NCBI GenBank assembly: GCA_964621345.1
Contig: CAZUON010000008.1
Coordinates: 33,309 to 97,308, forward strand
DNA: 64,000 nucleotides
DNA from: Glaciecola sp964621345
Lineage (GTDB): Bacteria > Pseudomonadota > Gammaproteobacteria > Enterobacterales > Alteromonadaceae
Direction of reading: 5' to 3'
Shown piece by piece: positions 9,219 through 18,422 of the stretch (position 1 is the first letter of the stretch; the number at the start of each line of letters is the position of its first letter). The translations under genes and the position numbers were made by a program. The notes under the pieces are model-generated. The model was not told the origin of the DNA. It did not search any database and saw only the letters and a list, made by a program, of their open reading frames with translations.

Positions 9219-10937
9219 GTGAGGATGATGTCTGGTGCCGCGATGGTGGTTGAAGCGTTAAAAGATGTTGGGGTAACGCATTTATTTGGCTACCCAGGTG
9301 GAGCAGTTCTAGATATTTATGATGCGTTATATGCACAAGAAACGATAGAACATGTGTTAGTGCGTCATGAACAAGGTGCATCGCACATGGCCGATGGCTA
9401 TGCACGTGCAACCGGTAAAACAGGTACCGTATTGGTAACCTCTGGTCCAGGTGCAACCAATACCTTAACCGGTATTGCGACTGCTTTTATGGATTCAATT
9501 CCAATGGTAATTTTGTCGGGCCAAGTACCCTCTATGCACATTGGTGAGGATGCCTTCCAAGAAACGGATATGGTCGGTTGTTCAAGACCCGTGGTAAAAC
9601 ACAGTTTTTTAGTCAAAAAAGCAACGGATATTCCAAAGGCGATTGCGCAAGCATATTATATTGCTAATACAGGTCGTCCAGGGCCGGTAGTGGTCGACTT
9701 ACCTAAAGATATTGTTAACGTTCAGGATTCTCATCCTTACGTATTTCCTGATGATGTCACAATGCGTTCATATAACCCAACGTTGAAAGGCCATAATAAA
9801 CAAATTAAAAAAGCAGTGGCTAGTTTGCTCAAAGCTAAGCGTCCTGTGTTGTACGTAGGTGGCGGTTCGATTTCTTGTGATGCCTCCGATGTAGTTACCG
9901 AGCTTGGAGAAAAGCTAGGTGCTCCTGTGGTAAGCACGCTCATGGGCTTAGGTGCGTTTTCAAGTGTACACAAGCAGTTCATTGGTATGCTGGGTATGCA
10001 CGGACGGCTCGAGGCGAACAAAGCTATGCATAATGCCGACTGCATTATTTCCTTAGGTGCTCGCTTTGATGACCGGGTAACGAACAATGTAGATAAATTC
10101 TGCCCTTATGCAGACATTATTCATGTTGATATTGACCCCGCTTCTATCTCAAAAATTGTGAATGCGCATGTGCCGGTTGTAGGCGATGTAAAAACCGTTG
10201 TTGAACAAATCTTAGCGATGCTGGGTGAGCATGATTTAAGTGAGCAAGAGAATAAGTTAAGCGATTGGTGGGAGCAAATAAATGAATGGCGCGCGCGTGA
10301 CTGTTTGAAGTATGAACAAGGCAGCGAGACCATAAAACCGCAAAAAGTGATTGAAGCGGTTTATGAACATACTAAAGGCGACGCTTACATCAGCTCCGAC
10401 GTAGGTCAGCATCAAATGTTTGCCGCCTTATATTACCCCTTTGCAAAACCAAGACGCTGGATCAATTCAGGCGGTTTGGGCACCATGGGTTTTGGACTTC
10501 CTGCGGCTATGGGCGTGCAGTTTGCGCATCCCGATGCCTGTTCGGTAGTGATCACCGGCGACGGTAGTATTCAAATGAATATTCAAGAGCTCTCGACTTG
10601 CTTGCAATATAATCTGCCAGTAAAGGTTATCTCATTAAATAACCGTGCTTTGGGTATGGTGCGCCAATGGCAAGATATGAACTACAAAGGCAGACATTCA
10701 CATTCCTACATGGATTCTATGCCTGACTTTGTTAAGCTTGCTGAGGCTTATGGGCACGTCGGTATACGGGTTGATAAACTAGAGGATTTAGATGCAGCCA
10801 TGGCGCGTTGTTTTGCTGAAAAAGACCGTTTGGTATTTATGGATATTGCGGTGGATCAAAACGAACATGTGTATCCTATGCAAATTAAATACGGTGCAAT
10901 GGACGATATGAGACTAAGCAAGACGGAGCGTACCTAA
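9219..10937 (+). CDS. ilvI: Acetolactate synthase large (catalytic) subunit
   Basis: 572-residue thiamine-diphosphate enzyme that condenses two pyruvates, or pyruvate and 2-oxobutyrate, in the first common step of valine, leucine and isoleucine synthesis. It has the N-terminal THLFGYPGGAVLDIYDAL, the catalytic Glu in VRHEQGASHMADGYARATG, a central FAD-binding region, and the ThDP/Mg motif ITGDGSIQMNIQEL with NNRALGMVRQWQ. The start is GTG at 9219, chosen because AGGAGG lies seven bases upstream; an ATG at 9225 is possible. Its stop overlaps the ilvH start by one base. The pairing with a 165-residue regulatory subunit points to the IlvIH (AHAS III) type. Confidence 0.93.
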   Translation: MRMMSGAAMVVEALKDVGVTHLFGYPGGAVLDIYDALYAQETIEHVLVRHEQGASHMADGYARATGKTGTVLVTSGPGATNTLTGIATAFMDSIPMVILSGQVPSMHIGEDAFQETDMVGCSRPVVKHSFLVKKATDIPKAIAQAYYIANTGRPGPVVVDLPKDIVNVQDSHPYVFPDDVTMRSYNPTLKGHNKQIKKAVASLLKAKRPVLYVGGGSISCDASDVVTELGEKLGAPVVSTLMGLGAFSSVHKQFIGMLGMHGRLEANKAMHNADCIISLGARFDDRVTNNVDKFCPYADIIHVDIDPASISKIVNAHVPVVGDVKTVVEQILAMLGEHDLSEQENKLSDWWEQINEWRARDCLKYEQGSETIKPQKVIEAVYEHTKGDAYISSDVGQHQMFAALYYPFAKPRRWINSGGLGTMGFGLPAAMGVQFAHPDACSVVITGDGSIQMNIQELSTCLQYNLPVKVISLNNRALGMVRQWQDMNYKGRHSHSYMDSMPDFVKLAEAYGHVGIRVDKLEDLDAAMARCFAEKDRLVFMDIAVDQNEHVYPMQIKYGAMDDMRLSKTERT

Positions 10938-11434
10938 TGAGACGAATTATTTCAGTATTAATGGAAAACGCGCCGGGCTCATTATCGAGAATTATGGGTG
11001 TATTCTCCCAGCGTGGATATAATGTAGACTCTCTTTGTGTCGCCCCAACAAGTGATGAAAGTTTGTCACGCCTGACTATCATTACGCAGGCCGACAACAA
11101 AGTCACTGAGCAAATCACCAAGCAAGTGAACAAGTTGATTGATGTGCTGCGAGTGGTTGAGTTAACTGATTCTGCTCATGTGGAGCGTGAGTTGATGTTA
11201 ATTAAAGTGGCTACTCGCAATGAGGTGGCGCGCTCCGAAGTGAAACGCAACGTGGACATCTTCCGTGCTCGTATACTTGATGTAACTGCTCAGCATTACA
11301 CCATTGAAATTACCGGTACAAGCGACAAGTTAACTGCATTCAGCGACGTAATGGCGCAATGTGCAGAAATTACTGAATCAGCTCGTACTGGGGTTTGTGG
11401 GCTTTCTCGAGGTGATAGAGCGCTCAGAGTTTAA
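10937..11434 (+). CDS. ilvH: Acetolactate synthase small (regulatory) subunit
   Basis: 165-residue regulatory subunit with an N-terminal ACT domain (RIISVLMENAPGSLSRIMGVFSQRGYN, written here in part; key Gly, Leu, Arg and Val conserved) and a C-terminal ALS_ss domain ending in SRGDRALRV. It binds valine and confers feedback inhibition on the large subunit. The gene starts one base inside the ilvI stop codon, so translation is coupled. A strong intrinsic terminator follows 40 bp after the stop. Confidence 0.93.
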   Translation: MRRIISVLMENAPGSLSRIMGVFSQRGYNVDSLCVAPTSDESLSRLTIITQADNKVTEQITKQVNKLIDVLRVVELTDSAHVERELMLIKVATRNEVARSEVKRNVDIFRARILDVTAQHYTIEITGTSDKLTAFSDVMAQCAEITESARTGVCGLSRGDRALRV

Positions 11435-11473
11435 TTAAAGTAAACAACAGCCTTTGGCACTGAATCATTAGCA

Positions 11474-11506
11474 AAAACCTCTTGCAGTCGATGCAAGAGG
11501 TTTTTT
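11474..11506 (+). terminator. Rho-independent terminator of ilvIH
   Basis: Stem AACCTCTTGCA / TGCAAGAGGTT around a 5-base loop, flanked by A-rich and T-rich runs, so it can act in both directions. It lies after ilvH and faces the leftward gene that ends at 11560. Confidence 0.85.
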
Positions 11507-11559
11507 ATATTCTACTTTTAATGAAACAAAGCTACCGCAAGAAACTACTGCGCTTGTAT

Positions 11560-12393
11560 TTACTGCGGAAACAACATGGTTACTGTAAAACGAAAGCCCC
11601 AACCTTGTGGAGAAGTAGGAGTCGATTCTGCCCAATACTTCACTCCACCTCCTACTTGCACTAACTGATCATCTAGTTTGAGGAGCTGAGAGACGCTTAG
11701 GTTAATCGGCACAGACCAAGCTTCGCTTTCCCAATCGTAGGTCGATTCAGAGTTTATCCCAAAAGTAGTTTGTGATGGCGTGACATATAATAAGAATGGT
11801 TGAACAAAAGTCGCACTTATGTCATTCCGATTACTGCTCCCGGCAAAAGACTCAATATGGTTAGATAAGAAACCGTAAGTCCACGGACCTTCTTGTTTTA
11901 AGGCGACTACGGTAGGACCTGCGCCCCATTTTTCTCCGCCCAATGTGGAATCTGTAGCGGTAGGCATCAATACAGCTGCGCCCGCACCCCAAATCCAGCC
12001 ACTTTCAGTCGGTTCTTTTGGCGACGCCCATACGCTTTGTACCGTATCACCGAGCCCAAACTCATCCAAACCTTGAGATGGGATATTGTGTTGATTGACA
12101 ATTGGCAAAATTGTTCGTGAGATTAGATTCCATTCTTCGTTAATTTCGATTGGAACAACCGGTTGCACATTTATGCGCGTCATTGAACCGGCATCGTCTG
12201 CGCCGAAACGTTCATCATAGTTTAGCTGAATCGGCACGCTGATAAGCGCGGCAACCGGATTAGCTAACTTTTTAGCAAGGTCGTCTTGCTCATTTGCGTA
12301 AGCATCTGATACAAAAAGCGAGAAAAGTCCTGATATAGCTAAGGAATGAACGACAACTGAGGTCTTAAATAATGATGTGGGATACGTGTTCAA
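11560..12393 (-). CDS. Outer-membrane beta-barrel protein, transporter-like family of unknown function
   Basis: 277-residue secreted protein with an N-terminal signal region (hydrophobic residues about 12-30, cleavage likely near DAYANEQ) and alternating aromatic and glycine strands to the end, closing with a typical C-terminal barrel Phe-Pro-Gln tail. The texture matches the hypothetical outer-membrane family often annotated as neuromedin U-like or phenol MetA-like transporter. The start appears to be TTG at 12393, preceded by AAAGAGC; no in-frame ATG is nearby. It is monocistronic and converges on the ilvIH terminator. The substrate is unknown. Confidence 0.6.
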   Translation of the reverse strand: MNTYPTSLFKTSVVVHSLAISGLFSLFVSDAYANEQDDLAKKLANPVAALISVPIQLNYDERFGADDAGSMTRINVQPVVPIEINEEWNLISRTILPIVNQHNIPSQGLDEFGLGDTVQSVWASPKEPTESGWIWGAGAAVLMPTATDSTLGGEKWGAGPTVVALKQEGPWTYGFLSNHIESFAGSSNRNDISATFVQPFLLYVTPSQTTFGINSESTYDWESEAWSVPINLSVSQLLKLDDQLVQVGGGVKYWAESTPTSPQGWGFRFTVTMLFPQ

Positions 12394-12522
12394 TGGTAGT
12401 TGCTCTTTGTTAATTGTTTGATTTTATAATGCTAACAAATGGCGTTGAACCAACAACGCTTGTTTAATGGTATCTAAAAAATCCATCATTACACAAATTT
12501 ATTGCTGAGCCGAAAAATAAAA

Positions 12523-12551
12523 AACTCCCAGAGCTATTAGCAAAGGGAGTT
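12523..12551. terminator. Bidirectional terminator-like hairpin
   Basis: Arms AACTCCC (12523-12529) and GGGAGTT (12545-12551). A T-rich run follows on both strands (GACTTTTTT on the plus strand, TTTTTTATTTTTC on the minus strand). It lies just downstream of the fadA-like remnant and was probably its terminator. Confidence 0.7.
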
Positions 12552-12583
12552 GACTTTTTTCATTAAAACGACGTAACGAACTT

Positions 12584-12729
12584 TTATACTCTCTCAAATA
12601 CCGTCGCAATGCCTTGGCCTAAACCAATGTACGTGGTCGCTAGACCGATGCTAAAATCTTGCCTCTTCCAAATAACAGAATAATGAACACTAGAGCCACT
12701 AACGCAACTTGCCAAATACTTAATCCCAT
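12584..12729 (-). pseudogene. Scar: 5' end of a tatA-like gene joined to the 3' end of a fadA-like gene
   Basis: Reading leftward, GGAGG then ATG at 12729 begins a clear TatA/E N-terminus (MGLSIWQVALVALVF, then LLFGRGKI) with its single TM segment. After 25 codons the DNA switches, near 12652, to sequence matching the 3' end of the intact fadA at 14840. The tat frame stops at TAG 12640-12642. In the other frame the fadA-like tail reads SIGLATTYIGLGQG then IATVFERV and ends at TAA 12584. The intact enzyme has the catalytic Cys (MCIGLGQG) where this copy has Tyr. It is a deletion junction; a 29-residue peptide could still be made from the tat start. Confidence 0.8.
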
Positions 12730-12983
12730 CGTCATTCCTCCGCAGGTCGTTTGTATAAACGATAAAAGTTAAAGATGACGAATTGATTAACAAATGAAGA
12801 ATCTATTGTTTCAAATTTATGAAGCTTAATAAATGAGTAGGATCTCAGTGGAGCAAAAGCGGGTGTTACGTCGACCAACTTCGATACTAGACTTGTCATA
12901 TTCTTTTAGCATAAATGTCACTGTTAGTTCATATAGCATCGATATTATCTCAAGCCAATTGACCAAAGCGCTGGAAATTAATC

Positions 12984-13505
12984 ATGAAACGCCTCGCTCA
13001 CTTGGATTCACAAATTTTTCAGTGGATTGCTCAACACGCACAATCGGCTGATCACTTTTCTGCAAAGCTATTCAAGTGGATTTCAAGAACGGGGGATGGT
13101 CATTTATATCTCGTTATCGGTGCAATATTGTTTTACTTCGATGAACAGCACGGAGCACTGTTTTTCTATACGGCGTTTGTTGCCTATTGCTTTGAAGTCC
13201 CGATGTATATTGTACTTAAGCACGCGTTTAAGCGGAGAAGGCCCTGCGACCTCTTACTAAATTTCAATGCACATGTAATACCAGCAGACAAGTTTAGTTT
13301 GCCATCGGGGCATACCGCCGCAGCGTTTTTAATGGCAACCGTTGTTATGCATTTTTACCCTTCGCTTAGTGTATTGGCTTATACATGGGCAAGCCTGATT
13401 GGGCTCTCGCGTATCGTCTTGCGTGTTCACTTTCCCTTAGACGTGCTGATTGGCGCAACTCTAGGCATTGCTGTCGCGTTTAGTAGTATTTACTTTTTGG
13501 GTTAG
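12984..13505 (+). CDS. PAP2-family membrane phosphatase
   Basis: 173-residue integral membrane phosphatase of the type 2 phosphatidic acid phosphatase family, likely acting on a lipid phosphate or undecaprenyl pyrophosphate at the outer face of the inner membrane. The three catalytic motifs are present: KHAFKRRRP, PSGHTAAA, and SRIVLRVHFPLDV. There are about five TM segments. The start is ATG at 12984. It is followed 8 bp later by a glycosyltransferase-like gene with a shared ribosome-binding region, so the two form an operon. The exact substrate is unknown. Confidence 0.85.
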   Translation: MKRLAHLDSQIFQWIAQHAQSADHFSAKLFKWISRTGDGHLYLVIGAILFYFDEQHGALFFYTAFVAYCFEVPMYIVLKHAFKRRRPCDLLLNFNAHVIPADKFSLPSGHTAAAFLMATVVMHFYPSLSVLAYTWASLIGLSRIVLRVHFPLDVLIGATLGIAVAFSSIYFLG

Positions 13506-13513
13506 GAGTATAA

Positions 13514-14611
13514 ATGATGAGAATTCTTTACGGTGTTCAAGGTACAGGTAATGGCCACATCACGCGTGCTCGCCATATGGCAGAGAGCTTTGCAAAGCGA
13601 GACGATATCCACGTAGACTACTTATTTAGCGGCCGCAAGAACGACCAATATTTTGATATGCAAGGCTTTGCAAACTACGATACCGCGCGAGGTTTTACCT
13701 TTGAAACTGCTAACGGACGAATATGCCGGCGCAAAACAGTTAAAAACAACAACGTATTGGTATTTGCCAGCGAAGTTCAACAACAAATGCGCAAAGACTA
13801 TGATTTGCTAATTAACGATTTTGAGCCCGTTTCTGCATGGGCAGCTAAGCTTTCAGGATTACCATCGCTGTCGGTTAGCCACCAAGCCGCATTTTTACAT
13901 CAGGTACCAAAACACGAGCAAGGACTTTTTGATAAAGTATTGACGCACTATTTTGCCCCTACGCAATATAGCTTAGGCACTCACTGGTATCATTTTGGGC
14001 ATCAAATTATTCCTCCTTTTGTGAGCCAATCGCTCCATGATGAGCTTAAAAAAATCCCTGAAAAAGCGCATCAACAGGTATTAGTCTACCTTCCTTTTGA
14101 AAATCCAAAGGAAATAGAAGAGCAGCTTCTTACACTTAGCGATTATCAATTTACCTGTTATCACCCTGGCGTAAAAAGTCCGAGTCACCATCGTAATATT
14201 ACATGGAAAGTGCCCACTACAAATGGGTTTAAGGATGACTTAGTGAAATCGACTGGGGTAATTGCGAACTGTGGGTTTGAACTTTCTACAGAATGCCTAA
14301 GCCTTGGTAAGGCTTTGCTGGTAAAACCGCTAAAGGGGCAGTTTGAACAACTGTCAAATGCACACACCTTGGAACAGTTAGGTTTGTGTAGAGTCATGCA
14401 CAGTATTGACACCGATGACATCGATGAATGGTTGCAAAGCAAAGCTGGCATTAAAATAGACTATCCCGATAGCTGTGATGGATTAGTCGATTGGATTGCT
14501 CAAGGTAACTGGCAATCTCCGCAGAACATTTGCAAGCTTTTGTGGGAGCAAGTGCATTTTCCAGAATCGGTTAGGTCAAAGCTAAACACATTGGTTCCTA
14601 GTTTAGCCTGA
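13514..14611 (+). CDS. Glycosyltransferase-like protein, MJ1255/VC2487 family
   Basis: 365-residue protein of the MJ1255/VC2487 (TIGR00661) family, a GT-B-like group without an established reaction. The N-terminus ILYGVQGTGNGHITRARHMA is the family hallmark; the C-terminal half has a nucleotide-sugar-site-like GVIANCGFELSTECLSLGKALLVKP. The start is ATG 13514 or the next ATG at 13517; TAGGAG at 13503-13508 overlaps the stop of the upstream phosphatase gene and fits 13517 slightly better. Coupling with a PAP2 phosphatase suggests a lipid-linked sugar or phosphate step in the envelope (inference). Confidence 0.75.
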   Translation: MMRILYGVQGTGNGHITRARHMAESFAKRDDIHVDYLFSGRKNDQYFDMQGFANYDTARGFTFETANGRICRRKTVKNNNVLVFASEVQQQMRKDYDLLINDFEPVSAWAAKLSGLPSLSVSHQAAFLHQVPKHEQGLFDKVLTHYFAPTQYSLGTHWYHFGHQIIPPFVSQSLHDELKKIPEKAHQQVLVYLPFENPKEIEEQLLTLSDYQFTCYHPGVKSPSHHRNITWKVPTTNGFKDDLVKSTGVIANCGFELSTECLSLGKALLVKPLKGQFEQLSNAHTLEQLGLCRVMHSIDTDDIDEWLQSKAGIKIDYPDSCDGLVDWIAQGNWQSPQNICKLLWEQVHFPESVRSKLNTLVPSLA

Positions 14612-14767
14612 GCGCTTGATCGTTTCGTTTAGCCATTGTGATATCTTAAAGGTGTTCAGTGTAGATATAAGGTTAATCGACTAATGAATCGTGGCTTTTC
14701 TATGTTGGAGTAACAATGAAATGACTGGCGCAGTCGGCAGTCTAGCAAGATTGTATTTGCTGAGTAT

Positions 14768-14800
14768 ACAACCCTCCGCTAGTTTACTAGGGAGGGTTGT
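14768..14800. terminator. Strong hairpin between convergent genes
   Basis: Arms ACAACCCTCC (14768-14777) and GGAGGGTTGT (14791-14800) with an inner CTAG-TTTA-CTAG. It lies between the convergent glycosyltransferase gene and fadA. There is no clear T-run on either strand, so it may be a transcript 3' end structure rather than a classical intrinsic terminator. Confidence 0.55.
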
Positions 14801-14839
14801 GTCATCACCGTGGTGAACTCTTTCATACTTTAGCGAACG

Positions 14840-16003
14840 TTATACACGCTCAAAAATGGTCGCAATACCCTGACCTAAACCAATACACATGGTCGCTAGA
14901 CCAATGCTTACGTCTTGGTCTTCCATGTTATTGATAAGGGTAGTAGATATTCTTGCACCAGAGCAACCTAGTGGGTGGCCTAATGCAATTGCACCACCTT
15001 TAAGGTTCACTTTGTCGTCGTAGCTGTCTATCCAGCCTAATTGCTTAATGCAGGATAGCGCTTGAGCGGCAAAGGCTTCGTTAAATTCAGCGAGTTGGAT
15101 ATCTTCCATCGACAAGCCTGCGCGTTGTAGCGCCTTTTTAGTCGCAGGTACCGGACCAAAACCCATGATAGCGGCGTCACACCCAGCTACTGCCATACTG
15201 CGAATTTTAGCACGAGGCGTTAATCCAAGTGCTTTTGCGCGTTCAGCTGACATGAGCAGCATCGCCGACGCGCCGTCTGAAATTGCCGAAGAGGTGCCTG
15301 CTGTTACCGAACCACTAACCGGGTCAAATACTGGGCGCAACGCGCTAAGGGTTTCAACCGTGGTATCTGGGCGAATCACTTCGTCGGCTTCTACAGATAC
15401 TAGTAAACCGTCTGCGTCATGACCTTCTACTGCCACAATCTCGTTATCCCAACCACCATTGTTAGCAGCCGCTGCCGCTTTTTGGTGAGAGCGTGCACCA
15501 AAGGCATCTTGCATTTCACGGGTTATCCCATTTTGACGCCCGAGTAACTCAGCAGTCATACCCATGCTACCGGAAGCCTTAGCGGTATGCTTGGCCAAAC
15601 CTGGATGAAAATCAATGTTGTAATTCATCGGTACATGACCCATGTGCTCAACACCGCCAATCATGTACACATCGCCGCGGCCAGTCATAATGCCCGACAC
15701 CGCATCGTGTAGCGCTTGCATAGAAGAGCCGCATAAACGGTTTACGGTCACTGCGCCCGTTGAACGAGGAATGTTGGTCAACAGCTGCGCGTTTCTGGCA
15801 ACATTAAAGCCCTGCTCTTTAGTTTGCTGTACACAGCCCCAAATAATGTCTTCAATCTCTGTTGGGTCAAGATTAGGGTTACGTTCGAGTAATTTACTCA
15901 TTAGGTGAGCAGATAAGGTCTCTGCTCTAACATTTCTAAATACGCCGCCTTTGGAGCGACCCATTGGGGTGCGAATACAATCAACTACTACTACATCTTT
16001 CAT
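14840..16003 (-). CDS. fadA: 3-ketoacyl-CoA thiolase, beta subunit of the fatty acid oxidation complex
   Basis: 387-residue thiolase that cleaves 3-ketoacyl-CoA with CoA, the last step of each beta-oxidation cycle. The acyl-accepting Cys is in NRLCGSSMQALHD (about residue 91), the His in GGAIALGHPLGCSGAR, and the second Cys in MCIGLGQG near the C-terminus. The length is the same as for enteric FadA. It follows fadB by 18 bp in a leftward operon with an AAGGAG-like site before the ATG. A partial copy of its 3' end lies about 2.2 kb away at 12584. Confidence 0.95.
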   Translation of the reverse strand: MKDVVVVDCIRTPMGRSKGGVFRNVRAETLSAHLMSKLLERNPNLDPTEIEDIIWGCVQQTKEQGFNVARNAQLLTNIPRSTGAVTVNRLCGSSMQALHDAVSGIMTGRGDVYMIGGVEHMGHVPMNYNIDFHPGLAKHTAKASGSMGMTAELLGRQNGITREMQDAFGARSHQKAAAAANNGGWDNEIVAVEGHDADGLLVSVEADEVIRPDTTVETLSALRPVFDPVSGSVTAGTSSAISDGASAMLLMSAERAKALGLTPRAKIRSMAVAGCDAAIMGFGPVPATKKALQRAGLSMEDIQLAEFNEAFAAQALSCIKQLGWIDSYDDKVNLKGGAIALGHPLGCSGARISTTLINNMEDQDVSIGLATMCIGLGQGIATIFERV

Positions 16004-16021
16004 GTTCTAATCTCCTTTTGC

Positions 16022-18172
16022 TTAGGCGAAGTAAGACTTGCCAGATGCGGCCATTTCGCGCACACCATCACTAATTTGATAAATTGGACCAAGTTCGGCG
16101 TATTTGTCGGCAAGTTCTACGAACTTAGCAAGGCCCATGGTTTCGATGTAACGGAAAATACCACCTCTAAATGGCGGGAAGCCTAAGCCATACAACAAGG
16201 CCATATCAGCCTCAGCAGCGCTTGCAACAATACCTTCTTCTAGGCAACGAATAGCTTCGTTTGCCATGGGTATCATAACGCGTGCGATAATTTCGTCTTT
16301 ATCAAACTCTTTTGTTGCTGCGACATGGTCTCTAAACAAATCATACGCTTCTGGAGCGGCTACTTTTGTTGGTCTACCGCGCTTGTCCGTACCGTAATTG
16401 TAAAAGCCTTTTCCGTTTTTCTGACCAAGGCGAGTGTTTTTATAAAGCAAGGTGACCGGGTCGTTGTCGATTTTTTGCATACGCTCTGGAATACCGTCTG
16501 ACATAACTCCTGATGCATGATCAGATGTATCCATGCCTACCACATCAAGCAAGTATGCTGGGCCCATTGGCCATCCAAATACTTTTTCCATTACCTTGTC
16601 GACCGCAGTGAAATCAGCGCCATCAATCAATAAACGGCTAAAGCCTGCAAAGTAGGGGAACAACACGCGGTTGACTAAAAAGCCTGGGCAGTCGTTAACT
16701 ACAATTGGAGTCTTACCCATTTTAAGGGTAGCGGCTACAACAGTGGCAATGGTGTTATCGTCGGTATTCTCGCCGCGAATAATTTCAACCAAAGGCATTT
16801 TGTGCACAGGGTTAAAAAAGTGCATGCCACAGAAGCGTTCAGGTTTCTCTAAACTTTTTGCTAATTGGTTAATTGAAATAGTAGAGGTGTTGGAGCAAAT
16901 AATTGCATCTGCTGCAACAGTTTGTTCCGTTTCTTTTAACACGCTTGCTTTTACGTTTGGATTCTCTACCACCGCTTCAATTACAAGGTCTGCGTCTTTA
17001 ATCGCGTTCATATCCAGAGTAGGTACGATATTATTTAAGGTGCTAGCCATTTTCTTAGCATCGACTTTGCCGCGCTGCATACCTTTACTTAAGATTTTTG
17101 ATGCTTCTGCTAATCCTAAATCGAGGGCCGGTTGAGCGATGTCTTTCATTATGGTGTTAACGCCTTTTACCGCGCCTTGGTACGCAATACCACCACCCAT
17201 AATCCCAGCACCTAATACTGCATGCTGCTTCACATCTTTTGTTGCACTTTTGGCAAGCTTCTTACCTTTACCTTTGACAAGCTGGTCTGCTAAGAAAATT
17301 CCAACCTGCGCTTGGCAAGCATCGGTTTTTGCTAAGGCTGTAAAGCCTTGGTTTTCCAATGCAAGCGCTTCATCACGCCCGCTACGGGACGCTTTTTGTA
17401 CCGTCTCCACCATTTTATGTGGCGCCGGATAATGCTTACCCGCTTGCGCCGCAACCATTGCAGCGGCTGTTGAGAAGCTCATCATCGCTTCGTTTTGGTT
17501 CAAATCTAAGGGCGCTTGTTTCTCTTGACGACGGCTCTGCCAATCTAATTTGCCATTAATCGCGCTTAGTAGCATTTTTCGGGCGGCGTTATGTAAGTTT
17601 TCTGGGCTAACTACTGCGTCAATAGCGCCTTCGTTTAGTGCTTTTTGTGCGTTACGATCGCGCCCAGTGGTCATCCACTCTAACGCGTTGTCAGAACCAA
17701 TAATGCGCGGCAGGCGCACGGTGCCGCCAAAACCTGGCATCAAACCGAGTTTTACTTCGGGTAGGCCAATTTTTGCACTAGTATCGGCAATACGTAAATC
17801 GGCCGCTAAGGCCATTTCACAACCACCGCCAAGGGCAAAGCCATTAATTGCACAAATGCTTGGGACCGGAAGGTCTTCGAAATGATTAAATACTTGTGAG
17901 GTTTTGCCAACCCAACTCAAGATTTCATCTTCTGGCATTGCAAACAAACCAGTAAACTCAGTAATGTCTGCACCGACAATAAAAGTGCTCTTGGCAGAAC
18001 GCACCAAAACCCCTTTTACATCGCTAGTACTTGCAATAGCGGCACTGGCTTGTTCAAGCTCAGTCACTGTTTGCTGGTCAAATTTATTTACCGAACCTTG
18101 AGCATCAAAGACAAGTTCAGCAATGCCGTCATCTGTCATGGTGACCGATAGGCTTTTGCCTTCAAATATCAT
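16022..18172 (-). CDS. fadB: Multifunctional fatty acid oxidation complex, alpha subunit
   Basis: 716-residue enoyl-CoA hydratase / 3-hydroxyacyl-CoA dehydrogenase (with isomerase and epimerase activities in the family). The N-terminal crotonase domain has FALGGGCEMALAADLRIA and KLGLMPGFGGTVRLPRIIG (about 105-155). The NAD-binding Rossmann motif is VLGAGIMGGGIAY (about 318), and the dehydrogenase region includes CSNTSTIS, GMHFFNPVHKMPLVE and NDCPGFLVNRVL. It is first in the fadBA operon. No clear FadR or PsrA site was recognised in the 250 bp upstream. Confidence 0.95.
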   Translation of the reverse strand: MIFEGKSLSVTMTDDGIAELVFDAQGSVNKFDQQTVTELEQASAAIASTSDVKGVLVRSAKSTFIVGADITEFTGLFAMPEDEILSWVGKTSQVFNHFEDLPVPSICAINGFALGGGCEMALAADLRIADTSAKIGLPEVKLGLMPGFGGTVRLPRIIGSDNALEWMTTGRDRNAQKALNEGAIDAVVSPENLHNAARKMLLSAINGKLDWQSRRQEKQAPLDLNQNEAMMSFSTAAAMVAAQAGKHYPAPHKMVETVQKASRSGRDEALALENQGFTALAKTDACQAQVGIFLADQLVKGKGKKLAKSATKDVKQHAVLGAGIMGGGIAYQGAVKGVNTIMKDIAQPALDLGLAEASKILSKGMQRGKVDAKKMASTLNNIVPTLDMNAIKDADLVIEAVVENPNVKASVLKETEQTVAADAIICSNTSTISINQLAKSLEKPERFCGMHFFNPVHKMPLVEIIRGENTDDNTIATVVAATLKMGKTPIVVNDCPGFLVNRVLFPYFAGFSRLLIDGADFTAVDKVMEKVFGWPMGPAYLLDVVGMDTSDHASGVMSDGIPERMQKIDNDPVTLLYKNTRLGQKNGKGFYNYGTDKRGRPTKVAAPEAYDLFRDHVAATKEFDKDEIIARVMIPMANEAIRCLEEGIVASAAEADMALLYGLGFPPFRGGIFRYIETMGLAKFVELADKYAELGPIYQISDGVREMAASGKSYFA

Positions 18173-18422
18173 GCGTATCTCCTGTAAGCATTTGTTAAAT
18201 CAAATTTCATTCCTGCCGATGACTAATACTACAAATAGAGTAAAATAAAATTCACCAAATAAACGGAACAAAACTGTTAAATTGGGGTATAAACTATATT
18301 GCTACGAATACTACGTTAATCAAGCCAATACCGCCTATTTTTTTTGCTGATGATGAGTAACAGGAGAGGGCATACGACCCTCGTACAAATTGTCTGCGCT
18401 TGTGCACTTTGTTAGGACATAT

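Noticed and set aside
12833..13051. Small ORF of 72 codons before the PAP2 gene
   Set aside because: It overlaps the PAP2 start, has no ribosome-binding site worth the name and no recognisable content.
18173..18422. FadR or PsrA operator upstream of fadB
   Set aside because: No segment matched either consensus well enough to support a call.
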